Of a DNA stretch of 64,000 nucleotides, positions 1 through 11,260 are shown piece after piece. Each line of letters begins with the position of its first letter. The first letter of the stretch is position 1. The stretch comes from Ischnura elegans (Eukaryota; Arthropoda; Insecta; Odonata; Coenagrionidae). The stretch covers positions 56,714,069-56,778,068 of the forward strand of contig NC_060254.1 in NCBI RefSeq assembly GCF_921293095.1. Direction: 5' to 3'. The notes below the pieces were generated by a model that had not been told where the DNA came from, searched no databases, and was given only the letters and a program-made list of their open reading frames with translations. Position numbers and translations under genes: made by a program.

Positions 1-667
1 AGGCAACTTCTATAGGAGAGATTTTAAAATTATTTAACGACCGCTGTGAATTGGACTCTAGAGAGCAGTTGGAAATTTTAAAAGTTATTGAAAGTAAGGA
101 CAGCAATCTGATAAACGAATAGCTTTACCTTGTATCCTTTTCCCCTATTCTGGCGTTCGTTTTTGAAATTCATCTCTTCCTCCGTTAGGCAACTAGGTAA
201 CAATAATTAGATAAAAAGATCATAGTTTAGGCCAGAAGATGGTGATAACTCATCGAAACACTGGTAGCGTTATGCTAAAAGTTAGTGGTATAGGTAATAG
301 TGTAATATCAAGAAAACGTATGATAACATTTTCAGTGCGGGTGTAAATTTGGAGTTCATGTTCAAAGGCGAATCTAATATTTCGTTTATTTCGTTTTATA
401 AGACTGGTTAGAAATATGTTAATTTAATTCCATACGGGAGTTTTTCCAACATGAAAAAGCATTGTCTTTTCAATCGTATATCGCGTATTTTCCCATTCAA
501 AGTACACGGCAGTTGACCACGTGAGGAGGGCCCGGATGCTCTTCTGCCTGTCTTCAACTGCTCCAATGCTTATTGCATTAATCTGATTAATAATCTATTG
601 GCTATAAAAACTCACTTCCTACCATTCACTGACCGACTCACTCACTCATACAAATTCTTGGAGCGAA
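1..667. other. Spacer; possible decayed coding tail at 3-122
   Basis: Frame 3 is open from 3 to a TAG at 120-122 (TSIGEILKLFND, SREQLEILKV), cut by the window edge. I do not recognise it; it might be a retroelement tail. The rest is AT-rich with no feature. Confidence 0.3.
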
Positions 668-965
668 CGAGTGAAGATACGACAAAAGGTCATTGAATCG
701 ACCCCCTATAAAATCGTCTGAAACCCTAGGGAAAAATTATCGGAAAACTAAATTTTCTATTTTTTGTCTATTACATTGTTGCCAAATGCCTCTATGCCTC
801 TACTTTTTGTGGGCATTAGAGCTGAACGAGGCGAGATACGATAAAAAGTCATGGAATCGACCACGCCTAAAATCGTCTTACACCCTGGAAAAATTGTCGA
901 TTTTCTATTTTCTACCTATGACAGTGTTGCCAATAGCCTTAATGCCTTTAATTTTTAGGGGAATT
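668..965 (+). repeat. Two-unit diverged tandem repeat
   Basis: GATACGACAAAAGGTCATTG, AATCGACC and TAAAATCGTCT occur near 675-717 and again near 836-880. Shared GTGTTGCCAA / ATTGTTGCCAAATGCC ends follow. The period is about 158 bp. The frame 693-1013 crosses it and is not recognised. Confidence 0.65.
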
Positions 966-2367
966 TGGGATTCAAAAAATAGATTTTTCATTAACGTCAT
1001 TCTTCCAACCTAGACCACGTGATACGCAGAGGAACCAATTTTCAGACCGAACGGAGAACTTTTAGCTTTGGAAAAATCGTGATATTTTATTATTTAGTGA
1101 ATTATTATCTCAGCAACGGAGAGAGATCCGGTCTTGCGTCATAAAAAAATGTTCATACGAAAATTGTAAGGACTGGCAGCGTGGGATCTGGGCAGAGCCC
1201 CCAAGCCTGCGAACTCGAGTAAGTAAGATTTCAGAGTTTCTCGGACACAATTATTTGTGATACAGGTACCCATGAGTTTTCGTGACACAGATGCCTATCG
1301 CTTTTTTATTAAATAACAGATTTTGACCTATGGATATAATTTTGTATGCCGCAAATACCTAAGAAGCCAATGATCAGCAAGGGACGCCCCTTTAACAGAG
1401 CACTCTGAATTGAGTTATTTGTGGACGGAATGTTTCTACCACCCGGAGCAAACCGCTCAATATCCATCCCCGCCCCACCCCTCGGAGCCTGCCGAACAAA
1501 TGAAGGCGAGGTAGCGCGCAATATCCACCGTCGTTTGTTTCCTACCCGTCACTCGCTCGACCGGCTAGACGGTGGCGCTGCCGTTCCGAATCGCGGCCAC
1601 GATCGGTATCTAAACTCGACGGCGCAGCGCAAATACAACTTTGTTTGAAGGGACGGCGAATGGACACAAGGCTTCTTGCACGACTGGACACAAAGCCACA
1701 CATCACTTATAACCCTTTACATGCTCCTCTAACTTAGATCGATACCTCCACATTATTCCCAAAGTATATGAGTTGCCAAGGAGACTACATGAAGGAGATC
1801 CTAGTCAGCATCACTGAAATTGGATTTATGGTGCCACTTGCGCATTTTAACCTGTTTTGAAAAATGTCCGCATCGCGGCGATGGGTGCAGGACGATCCAC
1901 AGTTTCAAAATGTTTGCAATAGAGGGAAATAGCATTGAACATTTATAACTACGATCGATTATATAACTGCGACTATGCATATGAGCCAATTTCGCCAATT
2001 AAAGCTTATTTTCCCGTGAAATTCAGACAACTCTTCCGTTAGTTACACGACTTCATTAAGCCCAGTTTGGTCAGTGGGTGAAAACACATGTTTTTGGCTA
2101 TTTGAAGAATCCACAATCGAGTGGCTTGGAAGCCTGAGGGTACAAGTGACTTCTTTTTTCTATACACTTTTAGGTACAGAAAATGAACGAGATGAATTAG
2201 ATATTTGATTTGGAGCATTTGATTTCCCACTCGATATTAGCACGGAACTGAGACTCACTCGTATACCTTGGCAACCAATTTTTGTGTATTTCTTCTAACA
2301 ATTGAATTTACTTAACTCTGTTGGAAAAAAATCACTTGTAGGTACCTCTTGGCTTCTCATGCCTAAA
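966..2367. other. Spacer with a GC-richer patch
   Basis: 1430-1640 is GC-rich with open frames on both strands but no recognisable protein. Elsewhere I see nothing. Confidence 0.4.
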
Positions 2368-2369
2368 TA

Positions 2370-3028
2370 GGGCAGTTTCCTTAATCAAAGAAAACGAAAG
2401 GCATTGATTGCGATTCGTTACCCACCATTAGTGTATACATAATATAAAAATTATTTGGTTTTAGAAATACCCATTTAGACGAATGACAATGGTCAATTTT
2501 TATCCTCATTTGAAAAAGGTCAGATTGACGCCCATGCGATACCACTCCACGTGACGTCACAGGGACCTAGTTTCTATACGAGTAGATAGGAGTTTTACAT
2601 CGTCTGAGATTACCAATGGATACATGAGGCACAGAGCTCAGGGAAACATGTCTTAATAATCACCTATTGACACTGGCTAAGTTTGGAAAGTTTTCTTCGT
2701 TTGATAAGGTATCAATAATCCTTATTTAAGCCACGATCTACCAGCTAGCAGGGTACTCTGCTACCTGCTAGCATCCTGCGTCGTATCAGCGCTCAAAGCC
2801 TCGCCCCGAGGTCACCTCACTTGCGGCAGCGGGAACCAGAACGACGTCACACGGAGTTTTCCCGGCATTCATACTTAGCCGTCGCGTTTTCGCGCGCTTG
2901 AAATTTTTCACTTTTCATTTACTCGCGAAAAATAATTATTCTCATTTAAAAATCTAAAATCATTAAATACGTACTTCAGGAGTAATAATTTTTCTATTTC
3001 AGCCATAAAAAATAATAGGAAACCACCC
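2370..3028 (+). mobile_element. Family A TIR element, full-length copy (659 bp)
   Basis: The ends are imperfect inverted repeats: GGGCAGTTTCC at the left and GGAAACCACCC at the right. TA lies immediately outside each end, suggesting a TA target. It has no transposase, so it is non-autonomous. Inside are a GTGACGTCAC CRE-like site (about 2572), a TTATTTAAGCC TATA-like block (about 2723), and a CGCGTTTTCGCGCGCTTGAAA block near 2883 that is conserved in the other copies. Confidence 0.85.
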
Positions 3029-3030
3029 TA

Positions 3031-3643
3031 TTGCAATATTCGCGGCCGCCTTAGCAGGCTACAACGACACAAAGCCGCACACAGCATTAAAAAGGAAATA
3101 GAAGAAGGTTTTGGATAACGGATTTACGAAAACGAACGTCACATGCTCAAAAATTTTCAGTAAATTTTTTGCACCCAACTGAATTTTAAAATCCTCAGTG
3201 GCCACGGAAACTTCTGGAAGCGCGTAAGGAGGGCGAACGGAAATATTCTGAGCGTATAATGGTAGATGTATATAATAGGGATAATGATAGAGTTGGTTAT
3301 TACCTTTAGTATATTCCCATGCATTCTTCAGGCCTGGTTACACGGTAAATTAACGCATACGAGTTAATGTTGAAATGTATGAACGTGAGAACGAATGCAA
3401 AATAGCTCCGCGCAACCACATAAAATTTTATGAATCCACGAAAAGAAATAGAACCTGCTCTAATCTGGTCCGTGCATTTGTGCGCGTTTCATTCCGGTCC
3501 ACCAAAATCGTTCATGCATTAAGACATTATCTCATACGGGTCAATGTATCGTGTAATATCCTTTTTTTTAGGATGCCCCAATGTTCGTACAACTTCCTCG
3601 TGGAAGAAGTCTTTTTCGTATCTAGATAAAAAAAATTGCAATT
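3031..3643. other. Spacer, nothing seen
   Basis: AT-rich, with an unremarkable 84-codon frame at 3375-3629. Confidence 0.4.
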
Positions 3644-3895
3644 TGATGGCTAAGTTCGAACAACACGTATCTTAAAATCTGGCCGGTTTGAGTTAATATT
3701 GCTATTACTGTTAATAAAAAATAAAATTCAGGCAAAAAAAAACAACTCTTTGTTTGCAAATGTATGCTTCTTTTTCAGTTTTATGTACTTTTGGTTTTAA
3801 ATTTAAATTTGGTAAGTTAAAAAAATAAATATTTTTTTTGCTCACCTGAAAAGTTGGTATTTTTTTAGATTCGTGTTGTTGGAACTTAGCCATCG
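3644..3895. mobile_element. Small TIR element (~250 bp)
   Basis: The left end GATGGCTAAGTTCGAACAAC and the right end GTTGTTGGAACTTAGCCATC are inverted repeats of about 20 bp. The interior is AT-rich and codes for nothing. The left end and following 40 bp recur at 8535-8584, where the copy is cut by the TTAA element. Confidence 0.65.
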
Positions 3896-3985
3896 ATATC
3901 TTATTACGAAATGTTTCCCTGAGCTCTGTGCCTCATGAATGCATTGGTAATCCCAGACGATGTAAAACTACTCGTATAGCATCTG
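3896..3985 (-). mobile_element. Family A fragment
   Basis: About 85 bp match the inside of family A in reverse: ATGTTTCCCTGAGCTCTGTG, GCATTGGTAAT and CAGACGATGTAAAAC blocks, as at 35715-35795. It is cut at both ends, by a small TIR element on the left and a SINE relic on the right. Confidence 0.7.
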
Positions 3986-4055
3986 GGTCACCTATCCGTC
4001 CCTCATGGCGTAAATGACCTCAGCTGTTTGTCGCCTGCTTCAAATGCCATACCGA
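3986..4055 (+). mobile_element. SINE body relic, second fragment
   Basis: CCCTCATGGCGTAAATGACC and TCGCCTGCTTCAAATGCCAT match the last 60 bp of the SINE body. It abuts a family A fragment. Confidence 0.65.
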
Positions 4056-4227
4056 TTGATAATTGATGTAACGAAGTAACGCTTCTGCTCATGGTCAAAA
4101 TTTCTACTAATCAATTATGGAGAGTCCTGGCTACACGTGAAAAGTTATAGCACTGGAACTAACCATTTTCCTTGGCAACGCAGCTACGGTTTACGTTATC
4201 GCTTCTGCTATGTACCTACTGAACAAT

Positions 4228-4366
4228 GATGCCGCGGTCCTCTTGGCGCCTTTCGTTAAGAGTAGGATGATCCCGACGCTGGTTTTCTCTCCACCCTTCC
4301 TTCCATACCCTTCCTTCATGGTGCAAATGACCTCAGCTGTCGGTCGCCTCCTCCAAATACCATACC
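4228..4366 (+). mobile_element. SINE body relic (same family as 61142)
   Basis: Blocks GCCGCGGTCCTCTTGGCGCC, TTTCTCTCCACCCTTCC and GACCTCAGCTGTCGGTCGCC match the 3' body of the SINE at 61142-61464. The tRNA-like head is missing. Confidence 0.8.
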
Positions 4367-5321
4367 TATCAGTCTTTTCACTCGTATCTTACATTCCCAA
4401 CTTAGCTAACTTTGTACTCCTGTTTTTTTTTAATATTGCTACTTAAAATATTTTCCATTTTATTTTAATCACTTGTTTTTGTAGCACACCGACTGGTGTT
4501 TTTTTATTAATGCATAATACGTGATTTTACCGAACATAATGGACATAATTCAGTGTATTTGGATTTACTTGGAGAAAATTTCCCTCATAATCTACTTTTG
4601 GATATTAGTGGAATGAGGAAACAGCAGTTTGAAGGTTAATAAATTGCTGAGTTGATTATTTTTTTATTTTATCTATAAAGTATGGAATGCCGATGCTATA
4701 TAGGATTATATCTTGTGAATCACTTGTAAATGTCCATTGGGAAATGAATTCAGACCATTTCAATGCATGAAACTGCTTTTAGAAATGTTTTTTCTCTAAG
4801 TTCGGACACTTGCTCCAGGACTCTTCCCCCAAGGGCACTTAATACACCTAATACGCCGTAACACAACCACATGGCGAGCTGCAAACCAGCAAACTGCATG
4901 AAGTTTCGAGGCAAATAATGCATATAAAGGAAACCTAGACAAATACAGCAGATAAATACACGCCCAATTCACAAATAACGACTACGCGGTCCTAAAATTT
5001 AGATAAACGTCGCGTAAAAACAAGGAAAAATCACTTTATGTCATCCTTTGTTTTCCTGTGAAAGCAAAACTCTCCTAAATTCGGTCACGTAAATGAAACT
5101 GATTGACTGCAAGTGACATCATCCCGGTATTTAGAGATAGTATATAGTTCGGAATAGTTCGGAAAAGGAATCTTGCCCCGTGCAGGCTCTTGCCCCTCAC
5201 TCCCCTATCATGGAAGCTTCCCGGTTCCTATCTCGTCAACGTCGAATAATCTATTCAAAGCAATTTTCAACCATGTTATCTAATAACGAGCTATTTATTT
5301 TCTTGGCTGAAGTGCTGAAAA

Positions 5322-5980
5322 ATCATTTGTTAAAACACAGTTTTCATTCGCATTTCTTGTTCAATGCTTTTTATTATGTACGTACTTCTGGATGAACGCA
5401 ATCCTTTTTTCCTTTAAAGTTATCGCCTGAAGCCTTAGAAATGTCCATGATGAATTATAAAAAAGAAATCGTAATGTCCACACTTTAATATATGACTGTA
5501 CTACTGATCATATTTTTAACACTCTAAGTCAATCTTGAAAATGACTTATTGTGTCATAGCCATCGTCGGATGTGGAGTTATACATTGCAAAGTCGAATTA
5601 ACGATTTGTAGTTTACTCTTCATTATGGATATTAACAATCTAAGTATTTTCTTCATTAAAAACTATTCGTAATAACACAGTTTTTCTTGAAAGTTCTTGT
5701 TCAATAACTTATATTATTTATATGCATTTTGTTGGATGCAATTACTTTTCCCATTTAAAGTTATCACCTGAAGCTCTCTATGTTATTTTCAAGGTGAAAA
5801 AATGACATGAGAGTGAAAAATGGCCTTTGAAAATGGCAGAGTATCGAAACCATGGTAAGTAGTGGAGTTATATATTTAACTATGGAAATTACCCTTCGTT
5901 GTTTATATTTTATCATAGATATATCGTATTTCCACCATGTCAAGCCCGAAACCTTATAGATATTTCCCGTTTATCCTGCA
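5322..5980 (+). repeat. Diverged tandem repeat, about two and a half units
   Basis: AACACAGTTTT, TTCTTGTTCAAT and TTTAAAGTTATC-CCTGAAGC occur at 5336-5432 and 5676-5773. GTGGAGTTATA-AT occurs at 5570 and 5866. Units are AT-rich and 290-350 bp long. Confidence 0.55.
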
Positions 5981-6029
5981 TGCACTCACATTCGCATATA
6001 CGTTTCTAAAGTGCGCGAATTGCCATTGA

Positions 6030-6745
6030 ACAGATTTTAAAGGGCAATTGTGACACGCCGGCCTGCGTGAAATCGTTCCGACCCCTCCTTTTGTGATTGG
6101 AGCGACGGAGCGTGGAAATAATTCGGGGCCGCGGCGGCAGAGGGCTCGTCCGTCGTCCCCCCTCCCCCCTTCCCCCGACCATAGATCATGGCGCGCTCTG
6201 GGAGCGTGTAATTTATTTGGACGTCGACTCTCTCTCTCTCCCTCTCTCTGTGCGAAGAAGCGTTGTGATTAATTTGCGCGGACGCCCTCCGCCGAGTCAG
6301 CGGTTTCGTAGGGGACAATTTGGTGGAGGGGGGGGGGGGGCTTGAGGGGGAAAAGAGGAGGTTTGCTATTCAATTCGAGTGGGGGGGGGGGGTTACAAAG
6401 GAGGGGTCGCTGTTGGCAGAGATCGACTGAGAGACCCTGGAGTCAACTTGTCCCGACCAATCCGCTGCTGCGGTTGACGGTGACACTGACGTGTTGGTGG
6501 GAGGGGGGGTTGATATAAGGGGGTCTGGAGGGGATATACCGCCTCCCCACCCCTCTCTAACTTCTTTCACTATCCTCCGATTGGCGTCGAGCATCCCCTG
6601 GTCTTTCTCGTCTCCACCTTCCCCCTATTATTCCTTCCTAACTGCTCCTTTTTTTATACTTCAAATGGTTTTTCCGTTTCGGTTGCATGCTTCCAGGCCG
6701 CATAAATATATGTATGTGTACCTACTCCAGCCGGGAACTTAAAGT
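6030..6745. other. GC-rich low-complexity island
   Basis: CpG-rich sequence with a (TC)n run, several runs of 8-13 G and C-rich stretches. Overlapping frames on both strands are low-complexity and not convincing as protein. It may be a promoter-type island. Confidence 0.4.
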
Positions 6746-8530
6746 TACAATTTATCATTCCCCAATTTCACATCGTACATTTCCTGTTTTCATGGCTGTA
6801 TTGTAGCGCAAAAAGACATTCGCTCTCAAGATTAATAGATCCCGTTATTGTAGGGGCGACCCTTTTTAATGGCCATTTACGATGATGTAGTGTTATAGTT
6901 TTTCCGTTGCAGCTCGCATATCAAGAAGTCGCATGAGCGATGAAAGGAACCGACTTATGAAATTGCTCTGCCTTCACAGTTAATGCGAATAGTTATTGCC
7001 TCGTATTTTTGAAACTTGTGCGTAAGGATGAACTTTGATGGCGTTCCACATATGAGCAGCATTTGTGCCGGTTAAAATTTTCCTTAGAGAGCAAATCAAG
7101 CAGTAAAAATGTTGGGTAATCAGTGGCGATGTTTACTACGTGGTCGCGGATTAGTTGTGTATGCATCAAATTATATTTTGAGGCGAAGAAGTAGGGTTTA
7201 TGTTGGAAAATGAAGAATTAAGGAGGCGGAATCCCAAGGAATGGCCTTTTATCAGATTTAGAGGCGATGGTGGTCTGCTATTATTTGCCACATCGAGATC
7301 AGTGCATTCTTTGTATACTCCTGTTTATTGAGGAACCATGAAAATAGTGTTTGAAGTACAGGCCGTGAGCAATAAAACACCTGAAGCAGTGTTAGGAATC
7401 AATATTGGATGTCGAATGAACTGGCGCGATTGCAAATCGATATAAATTAATATGGCAGTGGTAAAAAAAATCATTACCCACGGATAAAACACGCTCGAGC
7501 TTCCAACAGGGTTGCAGTTGGCTTCATGCTGACGTTTCGATGGCATAGTCAGCTATCAAAACTTCGTCATGAAGCTAATTATGACCTGGTTGGAAGACCG
7601 ACAGTGTTCCATTTAACTTACCGAGGAAAACCTTAGGCAATTTATTAATGGTTCAGAGTGTTTTTTTTCTTATCAACAATTTTAGGATAATTTGCATTAC
7701 AAATGCATTTCATTGTTCATTAAAAATTATACATCTTTTCTAAATTAAATAATAAATCTAACTTTTTCTTAGGTTATAATTCTCTACTTTTTATTTATTA
7801 AATATTACGTACAAGGCCAATGGAAATTTATTTTTTCCATTTTCAAGGCTTTCTGATTGAGTTGTTTGAGGTATTCTTGCAGGTAACCAAAAATATAGTG
7901 GAAAATAAATATCCGAAACGTTGGCCATGTAATAATTTTTATTTTCGAAAAACAGAGACCAATGTCTGCTCCAATAAAATTATATAACTTATGAAATGAG
8001 ATGTCTAGTAGAAAACTCATTCTTTTGAAGAAACTGAACTCACTATTACCATTATTAGCAGGTCGTCAGAGTAATATACTCGCTAGTACCTATGAAAAGT
8101 ATTCACAAGCCGTGTTGAGGTCCAAATGAGATTTATATTAAATATCTACTTCTTCTATCACTATTTGAAACCTAAATATAGGATGAGTCTTAACTTTTTC
8201 AGGTTATGGCCTCATTAATTCGTATCTAAATTGAACTTCAGTTGACTCGTTTGAATATTTTAATGTTCTCGGTAACTTCCATAAATTGAATTCCCTCACC
8301 CACTCCGTGATTCAAACCTGGAAGTTGGTATTGTGTAGTTGAGGGTAGACCTCGTCCCAGATTAAGCCATAAACTTGTGAATATCATACATTTAGCGTAG
8401 GGGCCAATTCCTTTCTCTGGGTCAACTTGCACTTCGAGGATTTTTTTGGGGTGTCCGAGGTCTTCACCCATGGGTTGAATAATAATAGCAATATTTACTA
8501 TACTTATTCATGAATTGCAAAATACATATA
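6746..8530. other. Spacer, nothing seen
   Basis: AT-rich non-coding sequence; frames of 70-77 codons show no known domain. Confidence 0.4.
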
Positions 8531-8584
8531 TGTATGGCTAAGTTCTTACAACACGTACCTCAAAATCTGGCCTGTTTGAGTTAA

Positions 8585-9337
8585 CCCTTAGGTGCACGCG
8601 CCTGCAAGTTTAGCGCCAGTGCACGCTAGCGGCTTTTTTGCCGCACTCTTACATTTTTGATTTTCCCAAGTATAAATTCAAATTTGAGGGTATTTTAACA
8701 TATTTGGGATAATTCTAATAAATAAAAGCACTTAAAATATTTTTCCCATTCACTTATAAACAAAAATATCACATAATTATATGCAAATTTCTTGGAAAAC
8801 TCCACTGCATAATACATTATAATAAACGTGCATCACTTATTTTTTGGTCACTAGTTAAGTGTATGTAACGCATTTTTACATAAATGTAATGCATATTTGA
8901 GTATGAAGACGAAAATTTTAAATTACGACATGTGGTTTGAGGTTGACATAAAGTATACAAATAATAATAGTAAAGAAATGATAATGCACAAAATGCAAAA
9001 AATGCCTACAAAAAATATAATAAATACGAGACAACATATTAACATAGTATTGCAAAAAGGATTATGCTTCCAAGTTTCCACGGTAACGGCAGTTTATCAG
9101 TAGTTCCTTAGTATCGTGTGAACGCCAACGAATCACCCGAAGTTACGTCGTTCTCACTTTGTAAGATTCTAACGCAATATTTGGTTGTCACATTGACGCA
9201 AACATATGTTCTTCGTGGAGGGAAAAGTACAGAAATAGAATAACAAAGTGTACCACAAGTGATCCATTCACAGTAAACGCGCTATTACGAATTTTTGAAA
9301 AATGCGGCAAAATCCCCGCTTAGCGTGCATCTAAGGG
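8585..9337. mobile_element. TTAA-flanked element, piggyBac-like MITE (753 bp)
   Basis: TTAA stands at 8581-8584 and 9338-9341. The ends are CCCTTAGGTGCACGC and, inverted, CCCTTAGATGCACGC (14 of 15 bases match). TTAA duplication with a CCCT start is typical of piggyBac-like elements. No transposase is present. A subterminal GCGGCTTTTTTGCCGC hairpin occurs near 8630. It landed in a copy of the small TIR element also seen at 3644. Confidence 0.8.
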
Positions 9338-9341
9338 TTAA

Positions 9342-9745
9342 TCTTGAGTTAAGTTTGAGTTGATCACCTGTTAACATTGGCTAAGGTCGGAAAGTTTCCT
9401 TCTTGAGATAGGGTATAAATAATCCTTATTTAAGCCAAGCGCTACCTGCTATTAGGATACTCTACGCTACCGGCATGCTCGGCAGCAAGCAGCCTATATC
9501 GTTGCGTCGTTCATAGCCTCGCACCCAGGTGGCCTCACACAGCTGCGGCTGACGTCGGACGGGCTTTTCCCAGTAATAATACTTAGCCGTCGCGTTTTCG
9601 CGCGCTTGAAATTTTCCACTTTTCATTTAAACGCGAAAAATAGATATCGTCATTTAATAATCTAAAAGCTTGAAATACGTACTCCAGGAGTAATAATCTT
9701 TCGATTTAGGCAATAAAAAAATTGGAAACCGCCCTATTAAGTAAA
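9342..9745 (+). mobile_element. Family A TIR element, 5'-truncated copy
   Basis: Only the right 400 bp remain, starting near GATCACCTGTTAACATTGGCTAAGG and ending GGAAACCGCCCTA. It lacks the left half with the CRE-like site. It sits directly between the TTAA element on the left and the LINE tail on the right. Confidence 0.8.
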
Positions 9746-10377
9746 ATGGATTCATCATCATCATCACTGGTCAACAATCTTAGGATTGTCAAAGCACTGA
9801 AGGAACAAGTGACTTTGTACGCAGTCACGCGCACGGGTGCAAAGTTATATACACCAAAGGATGAAGTTCGCCATGAAAAAATATATTTTTTATATATTTT
9901 TTCATGGCGAACTTCATCCTTTGGTGTATATAATCTTAGGATTGGTTTGACGCAGCTCTCCACTCAGTTCTCCTATCTGCTAATCTTTTCACAACTACGT
10001 ATATCTTCTCTTTCACATCCTTCTATATTTGTTCCATATATTTTGTTCGAGGTCTTCCTTTTCCGTTCTTTATTTCCACTTGTCCCTTCCCTGTCCACGA
10101 TTGTCTTCATCAGGCCATCATGTCTCAAGATGTAGCCTATAAGGTTGTTCCGTCTTCTTGTTAAGGTTTTCATAAGGCTTCTCTTCTCTCCTACTTCTCT
10201 TAGGACTTCCTCGTTAGCAACTCGGTCGATCCATTTGATCTTCATCATTCTTCTGTAGCACCACATTTCGAAGGCCTCTATCCTTGCTTTCTCCGCTGCG
10301 GTCATTGTCCATGCCTCACTTCCGTATAGGAGCGAACTCCAAATGTAGGTTCTTATAAACTGTTTCTTTAGGATTAA
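9746..10377 (-). pseudogene. LINE ORF2 C-terminus, 5'-truncated, interrupted by a palindromic insert
   Basis: This is the minus-strand C-terminal end of a non-LTR retrotransposon polyprotein (family L). The frame reads LLYGSEAWTMTAAEK, then AFEMWCYRRMMKI near 10250, then the NEEVL, RRRNNLIGYILRHDGL and TIVDRE blocks, a pattern I associate with endonuclease/reverse-transcriptase LINE tails in insects. The 3' untranslated part contains a GAGAGCTGCGTCAAACC block (about 9945-9970) that recurs in the copies at 22010 and 33605. The element ends in a CATCATCATC tract at about 9751-9763 next to a family A end. A 143-bp insert with target duplication splits the 3' end. At the other edge it abuts a hAT-like fragment. 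It is too short to be active. Confidence 0.75.
9789..9931. repeat. Palindromic insert with 13-bp target duplication
   Basis: The 13-bp sequence AATCTTAGGATTG occurs at 9776-9788 and again at 9932-9944, bracketing 143 bp of foreign sequence. Most of the insert is a perfect palindrome (9845-9933, arms of about 43 bp, 3-bp centre) whose right end overlaps the target duplication by 2 bp. Other copies of the host LINE lack the insert, since their block runs straight through the CAAACCAAT segment. Confidence 0.8.
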
Positions 10378-10443
10378 ATTTCAAAATTTCTCTGATTTCT
10401 GAGGGGGTTTATACCCTAAAACCCCCCCCTCGCTGCGCCACTG
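10378..10443 (-). mobile_element. hAT-like MITE end fragment
   Basis: Read on the minus strand it starts CAGTGGCGCAGCGAGGG at 10443 and continues with the C-rich block and the CAGAGAAA segment seen at the left ends of the MITEs at 54533 and 55039. The rest of the element is missing; it is cut off by the LINE copy on its left. Confidence 0.6.
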
Positions 10444-10499
10444 TTCTGAGTTGTACCATGTGCTACAGTAGAGGCAATGCGTTCCACGCAGAATCTTTG

Positions 10500-10909
10500 C
10501 CCGCACATTATATACTTAGTCCCAGCGCTGTAGCTTGAAATGGCGTAAAGTTGTGGGCAAAAAACGTGAAAAACGGACCAAAAACCAGCGTGCCCACAAC
10601 ACGGGAGCTCTGCTCGAATATCATCTATTACTTGGGCCTTATTCTTTTGCAGGTCTGTTACTACAGAGTCAAATTCCAATCTTAAGATGCTCTCTCCCAT
10701 GTCATTCTTCTCTTCTACTTCACTTTCCTCATCTATAACTTTTGAGCCAAGTTTGCTTCCGTTGCGTAAGTCCTCCTCATATTCTTTCCATCTATCTTTG
10801 CACGCACATTTTAGACTTACAACAGGGCTGCAGATTGACATGGCGTAAATTTTTGGGCAAAAAACGTGCGAAAACGGATCAAAAACAGCGTGCCCACAAA
10901 ACGGGAGAT
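10500..10909. repeat. Pair of ~109-bp direct repeats flanking a LINE fragment
   Basis: The segments 10500-10608 and 10800-10909 are roughly 80 percent identical. Both contain ATGGCGTAAA, GGGCAAAAAACGTG and CAGCGTGCCCACAA blocks in the same order. The 190 bp between them is LINE coding sequence. This arrangement could be a very long target duplication, a chimeric non-autonomous element, or unequal exchange. I do not recognise the repeat itself. Confidence 0.65.
10609..10799 (-). pseudogene. LINE pre-reverse-transcriptase fragment between direct repeats
   Basis: On the minus strand this fragment reads RWKEYEEDL, then SEVEEKNDMGESILRLEFDSVVTD and NKAQVIDDIRAEL. It matches, block for block, the longer LINE remains at 25.4-25.7 kb, so it is the region just upstream of the reverse transcriptase in the same LINE family. 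It is bounded on both sides by about 109-bp direct repeats of unrelated sequence. It encodes nothing functional by itself. Confidence 0.65.
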
Positions 10910-11228
10910 AAACAGTAGCAATCCAAATAGTCAACCTGGCTGTGGAACAGGCAGTTTGGCACTGCTAGTTTCTTTATGTAATACTTCCGCGTTTAAAGAA
11001 TATAATGATAATGATAATAATAACTACAGGAATAATACATTCATCACTTAAATTTGGAATTGAACAATTAAAATTAAAATAAATACAATATATTACATTC
11101 AAGAATCTGTAATACTGGATACATGAAGAACAGTTGGATTGTTTTTAAATGAATTGTAACTTGAGGCAGTGTATCGGCAAGGCCCGACACTGGCAGACAT
11201 CCAAGTAAAATCTTGTGGAAAAATAAGC

Positions 11229-11229
11229 A

Positions 11230-11259
<30 letters not shown>
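11229..11259 (+). repeat. (AAT)n microsatellite
   Basis: Ten or so AAT/GAT triplets directly before the LINE coding sequence. Confidence 0.9.

Positions 11260-11260
<1 letters not shown>

Noticed and set aside
9722..10135. 137-codon plus-strand frame as a gene
   Set aside because: It spans a family A end, the LINE tail read backwards and the palindrome, so it is a by-product of repeats.
11229..11260. AAT repeats as part of a CRISPR or other spaced array
   Set aside because: Simple trinucleotide microsatellite without spacers; the window is eukaryotic.
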